Shown here piece after piece: positions 7,083 through 17,205 of a stretch of 43,983 nucleotides of DNA; position 1 is the first letter of the stretch; the number at the start of each line of letters is the position of its first letter. A program made the position numbers and the translations under genes. Below the pieces are notes generated by a model. The model had not been told where the DNA came from and did no database searches. It saw nothing but the letters and a program-made list of their open reading frames with translations. The DNA comes from Candidatus Moranbacteria bacterium GW2011_GWE1_49_15 (GTDB taxonomy: Bacteria > Patescibacteriota > Minisyncoccia > Moranbacterales > GWC2-37-73): assembly GCA_001003855.1 (NCBI GenBank), contig LCPX01000011.1:3681-47663 (forward strand), in the 5' to 3' direction.

Positions 7083-7448
7083 TTATTGAACCTTATTTAA
7101 GGAATTTATTATTTTTTGAAAAATAAAAATAAACTCCTGGCATTCCTGGATGAGATTGCCTATCTCGCTCTCTTTAATTAAACTCGATTTCTTCAACAAC
7201 CGTAACCAGTATTTGGTTTCTTGGGATTCTTTTTTGCAGATAAATATTTTGTTTTTAAAATCCTTTCTAGAGCAAGCATTGTTGGCTTCGCAATAATTAG
7301 CCCCGACACTGGTTCCTGAGCGCATCAATTGGTTTATTATGGGCCTTGTTATGATATTTTTTTCAATACTCCTACAAAGATCTATTATGTTTTCACTAAA
7401 AACGGATGTTCTTTCTTCCAAATCATAATTTTTTGTTTTATCATTCAT
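7083..7448 (-). CDS. Four-helix-bundle protein, 23S rRNA intervening-sequence (S23) family
   Basis: 121 residues, the standard size of the family first seen in intervening sequences of 23S rRNA genes. Typical features are the N-terminal helix with SENIIDLCRSIEK, then RPIINQLMRSGTSVGANYCEA (split here: RPIINQLMRSG, TSVGANYCEA), and KIFICKKESQETKYWLRLL. The function in that family is unknown; a related fold (Avd) assists diversity-generating retroelements, but there is no reverse transcriptase here. The gene is more AT-rich than its neighbours and is enclosed by inverted repeats at 7014-7054 and 7452-7485, so it looks like a mobile cassette inserted directly after the obg terminator. Confidence 0.9.
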   Translation of the reverse strand: MNDKTKNYDLEERTSVFSENIIDLCRSIEKNIITRPIINQLMRSGTSVGANYCEANNACSRKDFKNKIFICKKESQETKYWLRLLKKSSLIKESEIGNLIQECQEFIFIFQKIINSLNKVQ

Positions 7449-7451
7449 ATT

Positions 7452-7485
7452 TTGAAAATTTATTGTGAATTGATAAATGTAAATT
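7452..7485. repeat. Right inverted repeat of the four-helix-bundle cassette
   Basis: 34 bases from TTGAAAATTT to GTAAATT, three bases before the start codon of the minus-strand gene. They pair with 7014-7054. Confidence 0.8.
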
Positions 7486-7499
7486 AATCAATATAAAAA

Positions 7500-7528
7500 A
7501 ACAGGCTCATAAAGAGCCTGTTTTTTTA
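7500..7528 (-). terminator. Terminator of the giant surface-protein gene
   Basis: ACAGGCTC (7501-7508) pairs with GAGCCTGT (7514-7521), loop ATAAA. T-runs follow on both strands, so it works in either direction; it lies just beyond the stop at 7531. Confidence 0.88.
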
Positions 7529-7530
7529 TT

Positions 7531-10500
7531 CTACCTCTGCGCCCAACCAAAGATGTCTTGGAAGTTGTTGACGATGATCTGGATGATGTTCTCTTTCCTC
7601 TTCGGGGTCAGCAGGGCGAAGTCGTTGGATTTGGCTTCGTTACCGGCCACGTCGATGGATTTGACGTTGAAGTAATAGACCGTTCCAGGCTTGAAGGTGG
7701 TGATGACCGCGATGTGGGAGGTGGTCATGACGTCTGAGACTTTGATCTCGTTTTCCTTCCCGGCCTTGCCTTCCTTGTAGATGATGGAGGTGTCGGAGTT
7801 TTCGTCCGTCTTCCAAGAAATGATGGCCTGGACTTTGTCGGACTGGGTCAGGGCCGAGTCGGTTCTGACCTGCTCGATCTTCGGGGAGTTTTCGTCGGTC
7901 GCGGTCTTGAATTTCTGGAAGGTTTCCTCGGTCTCGTTTCCGTCTTCGTCGCGGACTTTGAGCTTGAGGCCGAATTCCGTTCCGGAGGCGAGGTTCTTGA
8001 GGACCAGTTCGTGCCGGGTGGCGAAGTCCGTCTTTCCTTGGACTCCGGAATTGTCTTCGTCGTCGGAATCCGTGTATTCCACGAGCGTGTCGGTCGGAAC
8101 GTTGGTCTGGAAGGTTATCTTGGCCCCGTGTTCGGTGATCTCGTCCACTTTGAAGTCGGAGATCTTCGGAGGGGATTTCGGCTCGAAGGTGTTGTCGTTG
8201 GAAGCGAAGAGGTTTCCGTTCTCATCCTCTCCCAGTACGCGGAAGTGGTATGTTTCGCCGGATTCGAGGTCGGAGATGGTTATCTCGTGGTCCTTGGTCC
8301 TAGTGTTGGACTCTTTCTTGTCGCCATAGGAAGTCGTGAGCCCGTATTCGACCACCGAAGTCGTCGCGGTTCCGGTTTCCCAGGTGACGGTCGCTTGGTT
8401 CAATGCTTTGGAAAGGACCTTCACCGAAGAGAGCGAGGACGGTTCCTTGGTGGTGAACGAGGATTGAACGGATTGGGAAATGTTTCCGGCGGCGTCCGAG
8501 GAGATGGCCGTGAAGACGTATTTGGAAGCCGGGATGAGGTCACTGATAGTCACCGAATGAGCCGTCGTATAATTCTCGCTGCTGGTCAGCACGGTCGAAT
8601 CCCCGGCGATCTTGTTGAAGTCGCTTCCGTCCAGGCTGTACATCACGAGACTGTTGGCTTTCTCATTGGCCGTGTTCCAAGTGATGACCGCGCTTTCCCC
8701 CTTGAGTTCGGAAATGGAAACCGCGGATATCTCCGGCGCCGTAGTGTCACTGGAAGCGTCGATATCCCCCTGGCTCAAGGTTTTGTCGGAAGTCTGGAAG
8801 TCCTGGTCGTTGAGATAGGCAAAGGTGTTGCCGGCATCGAAACAGGTGATGTCGTAACTATAGAGGGTATCGGAGAACAGCAATCCGGTGATGGTTATCG
8901 TGTGGCTCTTTTTGAATTCGCTTTCTTCCAGCGTCACCCCTTCGTTCGAAGCGTCGTCTGGCCTCTTGTATTCGATGAAACATTTGGCCGACTGGTCGGT
9001 GCGGAACTCGATCACAGCCTTGTCGTTGGTGGTCACGTCGTCACTGATGAGCGTCACGCTCGAGAGCGCTCCGGTAGTGGTCAGCGTCAGGGAGCTGTCG
9101 TCGATATATGAGACCGTTTCCGTGGACAAAATGGAATCCGTCGCGGTTATCTTGAGATAATACTGCGTGGCTGAGTTTGGAAGGTCCGTAATCTTGACTA
9201 TGTGGCTGATGCCGTATTCCGATGCGCTGTCGGTGTAGTCCCCGATCTTATTTTTGCTGTTATCCGGATCGTGCACCAACTCGGCGTTGTCGAAGACCTC
9301 GACGTTCACGACGGTCGGCAAAGGATTGCTGTCATGGTCAGGGTTGGCGTCCGTGGTCTTGAAAGAAACCGTGGCCCCGCTGTTGGTCTCGGCCCCGATG
9401 GAGACGTCGTCGATGCTGACGACTGTATCGGAAAGCACCGTCCCTTCGCTCGGCACCTGGCAGGTGGTGTCGGAATATTTGGAATAGTTACCCTCGTCAT
9501 CCTTGAATCTCAAGCGGTAGCAATATTTATTGGTTTCGGAAAGGTCCTGGTGCAGGTGATAATTCACCGCGGAATCGGTTATGTTCGCCCGATCGTCGGT
9601 CGGCGAGCAATCCGCGTTCTCTTTGGCGGTCGAGCAATTCTTAAGGTCATACTCGGCGAAGTCCCCGCTTCCGTCCTGGACCGGCTGCGGCCAAAGGATG
9701 AAGATCCCCTTGAACGGAGGCTCGATGTCGAGATTGGTTATGTCGCTGTAAGAGATATCCTGAGGAGTTTCCGGAGCAACCGCCGTAGCTGTTGCCGATT
9801 CGTTTCCGGCCGCGTCCTTGAAGCGGACGCAGACTTTCTTGTAAGCCGAATAGTCGTCCGTGAAATTCACATCCTGTCCGCTCCCCCCTCCGCTATAGGT
9901 CTGGGCGAAAGTTCCGGGAAGATCGCAAGCCGCGAGCTCATCGCTGGAGGATCCAGTTTCATATGCGATTCCAGCGGAACTGTTAGTGTCCGTCGCGGTT
10001 ATCTTGAGCTGTCCGTTGTCACTACCTTTCGATCTGTCGAAGACTATGGAGCTGGTAGGAGAGGTAGTGTCGACAATGATCGTCTTGCCCGTTCCGATGC
10101 TGGAAACCAGCGACTGCGTGCTTGTTCCAGACTGCTCGACCATAGGAGACGCGGTATCGAAGACAGACTGCGAGACTATCGGGGTGTCGTCGTCGAGATC
10201 GAGATCGGATGAATCTTCCCCCGTCCCCGTAGCTCCGACCACATAAGGATTGGAGCCGGTGGTCAAGATGTTCCCGTTTTCGACGGTGTCCAAAGTGATC
10301 TCAGCCCCGTTATTGAGGGTTATGATCAGGTTTCCACTGGTTATGTCCTCATCATAGACGGCTGTGAATTTCATCTGGGTTCCGGGACCGTACAATCCGT
10401 TGTCCGTGTCGACGGAAATGGATTCAAGGACAGGTTCAGCGCTGTCGTAATTAAATTCGTCGCTGGCCGTTCCGGACGGATTACCAGCAGCATCTTCGAT

Positions 10501-13500
10501 CTTGGCTGTTATTTTTTCCAATTCGGGATCGTTCGTGGAGTCTCCTCCGCAGACAGGATTGGTTATCAGGAATTCCTCAAGTTCCACCGTGGCGTTGACC
10601 ACCTGTTTGTAATCCACGGGTCCGCACCAGGAAGCCCCGTCATCCATCGAGAAATAGATTTTCGCTCCAGCAAGACCTCCGAACGGATCCTCATCCGAAG
10701 CTACCAAAGTGATTTCCGGATTCTGCCTGCTGGCCTCGGCTATCTCGCTTCCGCCTTCCGTCACTTTGACCGAAGTCAGCGTCGGCGCCTTGGTGTCAAT
10801 GGAAAATCCTGAAAGGTTCGTCACCGGGTCTTCGGCCACCGCCGCATATGAACCGTCTATGATATTACCGGTCACGTCGAGCAGTGTCCCTTTTCCGTCG
10901 AGGACGTTTTGGGCGCTTACCGATTCCACTTTCAAATCCGCGACATCCTCATCTTGGACGACCGTGTATGTTCCGGTAAGCTCCCTTGAGGCGGATGGAT
11001 TGGTCAACGTGATGTCGTGGGCAGCGCTTCCGGTATTAAGCCTGACAGTCACGCTTCCTCCGGCCTGGATAGTCTTGTTGTAATTGGCGACCAAAGTGAA
11101 CTCGTCTCCCGCCTTATAGGCGCCGCTTTCCTGGGTGTTCCCATCTTCTTCGATAGTGAAGTAGTTTAGGATCGGAGGACTCGTATCGATGACTATCGTG
11201 CTTCCGTTATTGGCCAGGTTGTCGGCACTGTCGACCGACGCGCTCGATTGCGAAAGCACGTTGCCGGCGCGGTCGGTGATCGTCGAAGAGATTATTTCTT
11301 CCACTTCGATATAATCAGGGGTCGAATCGTAACCGGTCTTAGGTGGGCCTATGGTGAAGGATCCGGAAATCTCCGCGCTTCCCCCTTCGGAACTGAGATT
11401 CGCCCGCACATCGGCCTGCATCGGTCCGACTTTCACCTCAAGGTCGCCGGAAACCACCTCATCGTAGACGGCCGTGATATTGACATCCCCTCCTCCGGTC
11501 GGAAGCTCCACGGTGGAATCGGAGGAAGTCGAATAGAAATGCGAGAGGACCGGCGCCACGTTGTCGAAGGTCGCGCTCGTCACCTGGTCGTTGGCGGTGA
11601 ACACGTTTCCGGCCTGGTCGGTCGCCGTGACTGAGATGTCATAGGCGGTTCCACTCACCAGATTGATGGCTCCGCAGGTTCCCACCACGTTGATACCGTT
11701 GTGCTCGCCGTCATCCAGTTCGTTGCCCGAGAAGTTGCAGGACTGGTCGCTCGTTCCGTCACTGAAAGTCAGCTCCAATGACTCCAGTCTCTCAGTGAAC
11801 GGATCGTTTTCGATCGTGTAGCTGAAATCCGAAGCGTCCGTGATCGAATTGAAGAATCCGTCCGTATCAGGAGAGGTGATCGTCACGCTCGGCGCGTCCG
11901 TATCGAAAGCGATACCAGTGATGGCCGTGAAATCCCCAGGGTTTCCCGCCAAGTCCTCGGTCGCAAAATCCAAGGCGTATTTTGTTCCGTCGACCAAAGC
12001 CGGGTCGAAACTCGAAAGCGCGACGCTTTGCGATCCAGTGTCCGCCCTTTGTCCTTCAGTGAGTGTGTAAGTGTGCGCGGTTCCTTCAGCTTCCGCGCCT
12101 CCAGCTTCGGCCGTCAAAGTGATCGTTCCGCTGGCCAGCTGTTCGTCCAAAGTGAAGGTGATGCTTCCGTCGGCTTTCAGGTAGGCGTTCGCCGAAGGAG
12201 AGACCTCGCTCACCTGCGGAGGAACCGTGTCGATGATGATGGTCTTGGTCGCGGAAATGTTTCCTCCGGTGATCGAAAGCGAACCGTTTTGGTTATTGAA
12301 CGCGTCCTTGATGGTTCCCGTAACCGCCCTCACGTCCAAGGCCTCGGTCAATTGGTTCTGCCCGATGTCATATGCACAAGTCGCGGTCGTTCCGCTGATG
12401 GAATTTATGGTGCAATCATAATCAACATCCCCTGTTTCCAAGGTCAGTTTCACGTCGGTGACGGCCGTGACGTCCTCGGAAAATTCCGCCTGGACTGTCA
12501 ATGTCGCCCCCAAACCGTAAATTCCGGCGTCTTCCAGCACGGTGACGTTCACAAGCGAAGGATTTTCGTAATCCACCGTAATGGCGGTATCGAATTCATC
12601 GCTTCCCACCCTGTTGCCGAACGCGTCGTTGTCATTGGCCGCCACCTTGATCTTCACGTTTTCCAGTTTCGTTCCGGAAAGGGTTATGTTCGGTTCGTTT
12701 TTCGCGTCCCAATACGCGGTCTTCGCGTTTCCGTCTATGGAGGAAATGCCGGTGCTGTTGATTTGTCCGCTGACCTGGGTCGCCAAGAACCACACCGGAC
12801 TTCCGGCCGTATGGATCGACGATTCGGTCTTATAGTTGTCGCCGGCGAAGAAATCCTGGCTCCTGGTCACTCCCGAAAGAGTGGTGTTTCCGCTTTGCGA
12901 GGTATATGAAATCAGTTCGTTCCCGATCAGAACTTTTCCGGAGGAAGGTATCGGCGCATTGTTCGCGTTCGAAAGGACGATGTCTTCACTGCCGGTTTCC
13001 GTGGTGTCCTGGAAAAGCGTTATGCCGTCCGTCTGGTAGAAAATGGAAGGGTACGCCGTGTCCTGCTCATATATTCCGGATCCAGGAGCAGTTTCGGTTT
13101 CTTGGACGGTATAGTCGATTTTGACCCTTCCGTCGGATTGCTGGGAAGATCCGGTGACAGCGACGGTCGGAGTATTATTATATGAAAAGTCCACCGTCAC
13201 GTCCGAAAGGACCGGCGTCTGCGTCCCGTCGAACGAAGAAAGGAACACCGCATATTGAAGGAAGCGGTTGTCGTGGTCGCCTTGCAAGCCGTTTATGGCG
13301 TCGTCGAGTCCCTGTTTGTCGGTGTAATATGAGTCGGCGAAAGTGTTCCCGTCGGCCGAGCATGAAGTCGGCCCGCACCAAAGAGCCAAGGAAAGTCCCG
13401 CCTGCGAAGTGGCACTGCGGAGTTGGAACTTCACTTGCCCTTGCGTAGCGGAATCGTCGTTGGTCGCGCTCCAGGAAACTTTTCCGATCGAGGTGTATTT

Positions 13501-16500
13501 ATCAGTCGTGTCAAATATTGAAGAAAGCAGGTTCTGGGCCGTCGTCGGATAGTATGAAAAACCGAGAGCAACGTCATCGAGAGCCGGGCTTTGCGAATAT
13601 GGCGAAGCCGATACCAATGCGGCCTGATATTGGACATACCGGTCACCGGCAGTCATACAGCCATTTGGAGAAAGGATTTGCGAAGCCTGTGTGATGGCGA
13701 CGGCGTTAGCAGCGCAACTCGCCCAAGTCTTGTCTCCGGCATCCTCCGCACTGCAATTATCGGTAGTGCAAGAACGGACATTGACATTCATCGTTTGTCC
13801 ATTAAGCGTACTGTTGACAGTCGAATCCCTCCAGGAAAAATTCTTTTGCCCCGTATCGATCACTCCGGAAGTGAAAGTCCCCGGGGTGTTATATGTCAGT
13901 TCCGGGGTCGAAGTCGTCGCAGTCGGAACGGTCGTCCAACCTGAATTAATCGTATTGGCCTTAAGATGGATGCGCCCTACGCCTCCCGCTCCCCAGTACC
14001 ACCACTCCATACCCTCATCGCCCCCATCGTCCGCCGAACCGCCGGAAGCGTCTAATTTGGCCAAGCCCACATCGACGGAATCCGCCAAAACATAGACCGA
14101 CCCTCCTGAGCCTCCCAATTCGCCTTTGCTATTGATGTTTCCACTTACCGTAACGCTCGAAGCTGTCATGTGGATTATACCTCCTCCGTCTCCTTGCGAT
14201 CCACTGCCCAAATGCATCACGTTGGGGAAAGTGCTTCCATACTGGGTTCCAATGCTAGCCGTTACTCCGCAAGGAGCTGGGGCAGTACCATTACCTCCAT
14301 AACTCGCCCCTCCCCATACATAAACCCACTCACTGCAATCACCTTGATTAAATCCTCCACCTCCGATATTGGCCGCGGTAGTTGTCGTTCCCAATCCCTT
14401 GATCGATTCCCCCTGCCTGTCGGTACTGGAATTATGACTGCTGTATCTATCCCCATCTCTGTATCCTTTGATGCTCATATCGATCTGCCCTCCGCTCTGC
14501 ACATCAACAGTGTCCTGGGCAAAAAATACCAACGCCCCTCCATTGGTTCCGTTCCAAGCATTGGCGGTTAAAGTCCCCGTGCCAGAAACAGTCACGTTGG
14601 AATATTGCGGAATCCTTTGCAAAATGACCCGCTGACTGGAGGCGTCCATTCCTATATTCAAATCATTAGACCCTCCGTCACCATAATACTTAGCTTTGCC
14701 TGATTTGAAAGTTATGCTCCCCGTAGAAGAGGAATACGATCCGACTTCCAAAATCTCATAATTTCCCACGTTTGTGACGCTCGAAGCTGATCCTTGCAGA
14801 TTGATCAACAGCATCTTATCATCGGCGGCCAAACAGCCTCCGAAAGCGAATGATTTGCTCACCTCTCCGAACCTGCTTGTATCCCCTCCCATCAAAACCG
14901 TCCCGGTGTTAGCACTATAAGCCATCGCTTTCAAGACCGAGGCTCCCCAAAAAGACGATATGGAGGAGGATATGTTCCTGGCGACAGCATTACTTGCCAA
15001 ATCGTATTTGGCCAATAACCCGTTATAGGAACCCAAGTAAATTATCCCGCTTGCAGGATCTAGAGCTAAAGAATTCACTTGATTAGTTCCCCAGAACGGG
15101 TTTATATTGTTGATCAGGCTCGAGGCTGTGTCGGTGGCAGGGTTATATTTGCCGAATTTTCCGCTTGTGCCTCCTAAGTAAATTTCCCCGCTGGTCGGAT
15201 CTTTGATGGCCGCATATATCGGGTTAGATGCGAAAAAGGATGATATCTTACTTGTCAAACTAACGCCTGCTCCGCTGCCGATATTATATCTTCCAAACCT
15301 TCCCGAATCGCCAGCCAAATAAATCACATTACTATCAGGGTCAAGGATAAGATTTTTTATGTTATGGCTGGACGTGAAAATACCGGAAACGTTGGAGGTC
15401 AGATTCGTAAAGACGCCCGTATCCGGATTGTATTTGCCGAATTTCCCACTGGATCCGGAAAAATAAACTTCGCCGCTGGACGCGTCGACTGCGATCGCAA
15501 CGACATTTGGACTTGTTCCGAACAGAGTAGTGACTTGGGAGGTGAAATCCGTCGTCACGCCCCCGCTTAGGTCGTATTTACCGAGCCTTCCACTGGCTCC
15601 TCCCATGTATACCGTGTTCCTGGCCAAATCTATACCCAAAGTATTCACGGCGTATATGCCGCCGAAAATGGGGGCAGCGTTCGGCGTGAGATCGGTAGCC
15701 GTCTGGGTGGCAGGATCATATTTGGCCAATTTTCCTGAACTACCCCCGATATAAGCCTCGCCGGTAGCCGTATTGAATTTTATGACATTCACCGCAGCGC
15801 TTCCCCAATTAAGCTTGCTTTTCCAATCGGAAGCGTTGAAATTAGGCTCAATCATAGCTCCTTCGGAACTCAAGGAAGCCACGTTATACGTCTTCCCGTC
15901 CGCACAAGTCCTACCACTGTTTCCATTGGTCTGGGTGTTTATATTGAAAGTTCCCGTGACATTCAATGTCCCGTCCGCCCCGGAACCGGTATCCAATGAG
16001 GCTGAGGTCGTGAGTTTCACGCTTTCCCCGGAAACCTCCGTCTGATCAAATGTGGCTCCGGAAAGGTTGAATCCAGTTTCCGTCGTTCCACTGTCGGTCT
16101 GCGTCTTCGATCCGTTTTGTGAAGCCAATTTCATCTCGCCTAAGACGGAAGTGTCGATCTCCTGCTTGGACTCATAAGTAATCTGGTCGTTTTCTGTTCC
16201 GTTTTTAACGATTTCCGATCCGGGAGTGGCTGCCGCATCCCAAGAACTCTGCGTCCAGCTGTAGTTCGCCGCGCCGGACCTCGAAGGGTTGAAGATCAGC
16301 GGCGAAACCATCGCCGCGATCAGCACCATCGCCAAAGCGGACGAGAGCGAGACCGTCACCGTGCGGAATTTCTTCTGGTATCTTTTCAGGTCCGAGTAGG
16401 AATTGAAAGACAGCGAGCAGACGATTTTCCCGCTTTTATCCTTTTGACACTGCTGGATGCGCAGGTGGTTGTCCGCGGAGGACTTGAAAAGAAGTTGCGC

Positions 16501-16569
16501 GTGATCTTTGAAAAGAAGTTTAAGCTTATGCATCGCGGATCTAAATCCGTCGGAAAAAATCTTTTTCAT
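7531..16569 (-). CDS. Giant multidomain cell-surface protein (propeller, Ig-like and FN3 repeats)
   Basis: 3012 residues. A cytoplasmic-type N-terminus of about 70 residues precedes one membrane segment (about 71-93), so it is probably an anchored protein facing outward rather than a cleaved export. Residues about 250-570 hold seven repeats of roughly 50 residues with the core G-x-[IV]-Y-[LMI]-G-G-x-S-G-[KR]-[FL]-G-K-Y, consistent with a seven-bladed beta-propeller. A Gly-rich, beta-helix-like part follows (about 600-900, GGSGGSVYVLADSV). Many Ig-like modules come next, several beginning with a [VL]-E-x-A-G-x-Y-G-L/P-G type motif. The last part has about five fibronectin type III modules (ITWNTANEKANS, VTWETGTATTSV, ISWKTDENSDTS) and an amphipathic end. 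There is no catalytic motif. A role in attachment to other cells or to sugars is inferred from architecture. Confidence 0.88.
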   Translation of the reverse strand: MKKIFSDGFRSAMHKLKLLFKDHAQLLFKSSADNHLRIQQCQKDKSGKIVCSLSFNSYSDLKRYQKKFRTVTVSLSSALAMVLIAAMVSPLIFNPSRSGAANYSWTQSSWDAAATPGSEIVKNGTENDQITYESKQEIDTSVLGEMKLASQNGSKTQTDSGTTETGFNLSGATFDQTEVSGESVKLTTSASLDTGSGADGTLNVTGTFNINTQTNGNSGRTCADGKTYNVASLSSEGAMIEPNFNASDWKSKLNWGSAAVNVIKFNTATGEAYIGGSSGKLAKYDPATQTATDLTPNAAPIFGGIYAVNTLGIDLARNTVYMGGASGRLGKYDLSGGVTTDFTSQVTTLFGTSPNVVAIAVDASSGEVYFSGSSGKFGKYNPDTGVFTNLTSNVSGIFTSSHNIKNLILDPDSNVIYLAGDSGRFGRYNIGSGAGVSLTSKISSFFASNPIYAAIKDPTSGEIYLGGTSGKFGKYNPATDTASSLINNINPFWGTNQVNSLALDPASGIIYLGSYNGLLAKYDLASNAVARNISSSISSFWGASVLKAMAYSANTGTVLMGGDTSRFGEVSKSFAFGGCLAADDKMLLINLQGSASSVTNVGNYEILEVGSYSSSTGSITFKSGKAKYYGDGGSNDLNIGMDASSQRVILQRIPQYSNVTVSGTGTLTANAWNGTNGGALVFFAQDTVDVQSGGQIDMSIKGYRDGDRYSSHNSSTDRQGESIKGLGTTTTAANIGGGGFNQGDCSEWVYVWGGASYGGNGTAPAPCGVTASIGTQYGSTFPNVMHLGSGSQGDGGGIIHMTASSVTVSGNINSKGELGGSGGSVYVLADSVDVGLAKLDASGGSADDGGDEGMEWWYWGAGGVGRIHLKANTINSGWTTVPTATTSTPELTYNTPGTFTSGVIDTGQKNFSWRDSTVNSTLNGQTMNVNVRSCTTDNCSAEDAGDKTWASCAANAVAITQASQILSPNGCMTAGDRYVQYQAALVSASPYSQSPALDDVALGFSYYPTTAQNLLSSIFDTTDKYTSIGKVSWSATNDDSATQGQVKFQLRSATSQAGLSLALWCGPTSCSADGNTFADSYYTDKQGLDDAINGLQGDHDNRFLQYAVFLSSFDGTQTPVLSDVTVDFSYNNTPTVAVTGSSQQSDGRVKIDYTVQETETAPGSGIYEQDTAYPSIFYQTDGITLFQDTTETGSEDIVLSNANNAPIPSSGKVLIGNELISYTSQSGNTTLSGVTRSQDFFAGDNYKTESSIHTAGSPVWFLATQVSGQINSTGISSIDGNAKTAYWDAKNEPNITLSGTKLENVKIKVAANDNDAFGNRVGSDEFDTAITVDYENPSLVNVTVLEDAGIYGLGATLTVQAEFSEDVTAVTDVKLTLETGDVDYDCTINSISGTTATCAYDIGQNQLTEALDVRAVTGTIKDAFNNQNGSLSITGGNISATKTIIIDTVPPQVSEVSPSANAYLKADGSITFTLDEQLASGTITLTAEAGGAEAEGTAHTYTLTEGQRADTGSQSVALSSFDPALVDGTKYALDFATEDLAGNPGDFTAITGIAFDTDAPSVTITSPDTDGFFNSITDASDFSYTIENDPFTERLESLELTFSDGTSDQSCNFSGNELDDGEHNGINVVGTCGAINLVSGTAYDISVTATDQAGNVFTANDQVTSATFDNVAPVLSHFYSTSSDSTVELPTGGGDVNITAVYDEVVSGDLEVKVGPMQADVRANLSSEGGSAEISGSFTIGPPKTGYDSTPDYIEVEEIISSTITDRAGNVLSQSSASVDSADNLANNGSTIVIDTSPPILNYFTIEEDGNTQESGAYKAGDEFTLVANYNKTIQAGGSVTVRLNTGSAAHDITLTNPSASRELTGTYTVVQDEDVADLKVESVSAQNVLDGKGTLLDVTGNIIDGSYAAVAEDPVTNLSGFSIDTKAPTLTSVKVTEGGSEIAEASRQNPEITLVASDEDPFGGLAGAKIYFSMDDGASWCGPVDYKQVVNATVELEEFLITNPVCGGDSTNDPELEKITAKIEDAAGNPSGTASDEFNYDSAEPVLESISVDTDNGLYGPGTQMKFTAVYDEDITSGNLIITLNNGAEITLDTVENGNILTTGSNPYVVGATGTGEDSSDLDLDDDTPIVSQSVFDTASPMVEQSGTSTQSLVSSIGTGKTIIVDTTSPTSSIVFDRSKGSDNGQLKITATDTNSSAGIAYETGSSSDELAACDLPGTFAQTYSGGGSGQDVNFTDDYSAYKKVCVRFKDAAGNESATATAVAPETPQDISYSDITNLDIEPPFKGIFILWPQPVQDGSGDFAEYDLKNCSTAKENADCSPTDDRANITDSAVNYHLHQDLSETNKYCYRLRFKDDEGNYSKYSDTTCQVPSEGTVLSDTVVSIDDVSIGAETNSGATVSFKTTDANPDHDSNPLPTVVNVEVFDNAELVHDPDNSKNKIGDYTDSASEYGISHIVKITDLPNSATQYYLKITATDSILSTETVSYIDDSSLTLTTTGALSSVTLISDDVTTNDKAVIEFRTDQSAKCFIEYKRPDDASNEGVTLEESEFKKSHTITITGLLFSDTLYSYDITCFDAGNTFAYLNDQDFQTSDKTLSQGDIDASSDTTAPEISAVSISELKGESAVITWNTANEKANSLVMYSLDGSDFNKIAGDSTVLTSSENYTTAHSVTISDLIPASKYVFTAISSDAAGNISQSVQSSFTTKEPSSLSSVKVLSKALNQATVTWETGTATTSVVEYGLTTSYGDKKESNTRTKDHEITISDLESGETYHFRVLGEDENGNLFASNDNTFEPKSPPKISDFKVDEITEHGAKITFQTNVPTDTLVEYTDSDDEDNSGVQGKTDFATRHELVLKNLASGTEFGLKLKVRDEDGNETEETFQKFKTATDENSPKIEQVRTDSALTQSDKVQAIISWKTDENSDTSIIYKEGKAGKENEIKVSDVMTTSHIAVITTFKPGTVYYFNVKSIDVAGNEAKSNDFALLTPKRKENIIQIIVNNFQDIFGWAQR

Positions 16570-16611
16570 TTTTATTTTTTTTGAAAACTTAAAGAAATAT
16601 TAGTCAAAATA

Positions 16612-16620
16612 ATTATATCA
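16612..16620 (-). promoter_or_regulatory. Extended -10 promoter of the giant gene
   Basis: On the minus strand TGATATAAT (TG-A-TATAAT; TATAAT at 16612-16617). The -35 region (TTCGGG, 16635-16640) is poor, as extended -10 promoters allow. The predicted start is about 35 bases before the ATG. Confidence 0.5.
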
Positions 16621-16651
16621 TAAATTCCCCGAATCCCGAACATTCCCCATC

Positions 16652-16675
16652 GGAGTCCCGTGGGAGCTTAGCTCC
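16652..16675. repeat. REP-like palindrome, degenerate copy downstream of the transposase
   Basis: GGGAGCTTAGCTCC (16662-16675) is one full arm of the hairpin type found three times in the transposase. Its left partner is reduced to GGAG-TCCC (16652-16659). Confidence 0.55.
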
Positions 16676-16763
16676 TATTTTGCTATTCCAGGCAATACCT
16701 CACCGCCAATTTCTTGCCCTTCAGATACAAAGCATTATCCTCCAAGAATTTTTCATAAGCCAT

Positions 16764-16804
16764 ACTGGAAGCTAAGCTCCCAAAAGGGGAGCTTAGCTTC
16801 CAGT
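16764..16804. repeat. REP-like hairpin inside the transposase (18-bp perfect arms)
   Basis: ACTGGAAGCTAAGCTCCC (16764-16781) pairs perfectly with 16787-16804, loop AAAAG. On the minus strand it is read in frame as WKLSSPFGSLASS. Confidence 0.85.
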
Positions 16805-16896
16805 CTTCGAATTGCCCCAAGACGACATCCTTATTACATAATGTTCCGCTTCTTTTCCCTAAATAATCCGGCGCGCTGCAATATTTCCACCCATCC

Positions 16897-16934
16897 AAAG
16901 GAGCTAAGCTCCCATTTGGGAGTTTAGCTCCTTT
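16897..16934. repeat. REP-like hairpin inside the transposase (one mismatch)
   Basis: AAAGGAGCTAAGCTCCC (16897-16913) pairs with 16918-16934 with a single mismatch, loop ATTT. On the minus strand it is read as KGAKLPNGSLAPL. Confidence 0.8.
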
Positions 16935-17205
16935 ATCCTCATAGCTGTGGATAAAATGATTGCGATTCACATAAGCAGACAGATACAAGAGATATTCATT
17001 GGAATCGACATGGATGGCTTTGAACGGTCCTTGAAATAGTGATCCGCTTCTTTCGTTTTTCTTGTTAAAGTAATTCGTATAGCCCGTGCTTACTTTGTGC
17101 ATGAATTTTTCAATTCCCCTTTCGGAAACCTGTTTCAATATCAGATGGTAATGGTTGGGATTGAGGCAATACGCGATGATTTCAACAAGCGGATCCGCAG
17201 AAACA

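Noticed and set aside
7083..7448. Accessory (Avd) protein of a diversity-generating retroelement
   Set aside because: The fold is related, but no reverse transcriptase, template or variable repeat is present in the window.
8011..12909. Several long plus-strand frames (366, 336 and 293 codons) inside the giant gene
   Set aside because: They are antisense to repeated FN3/Ig-coding sequence with biased codons; no start signals or domains are seen.
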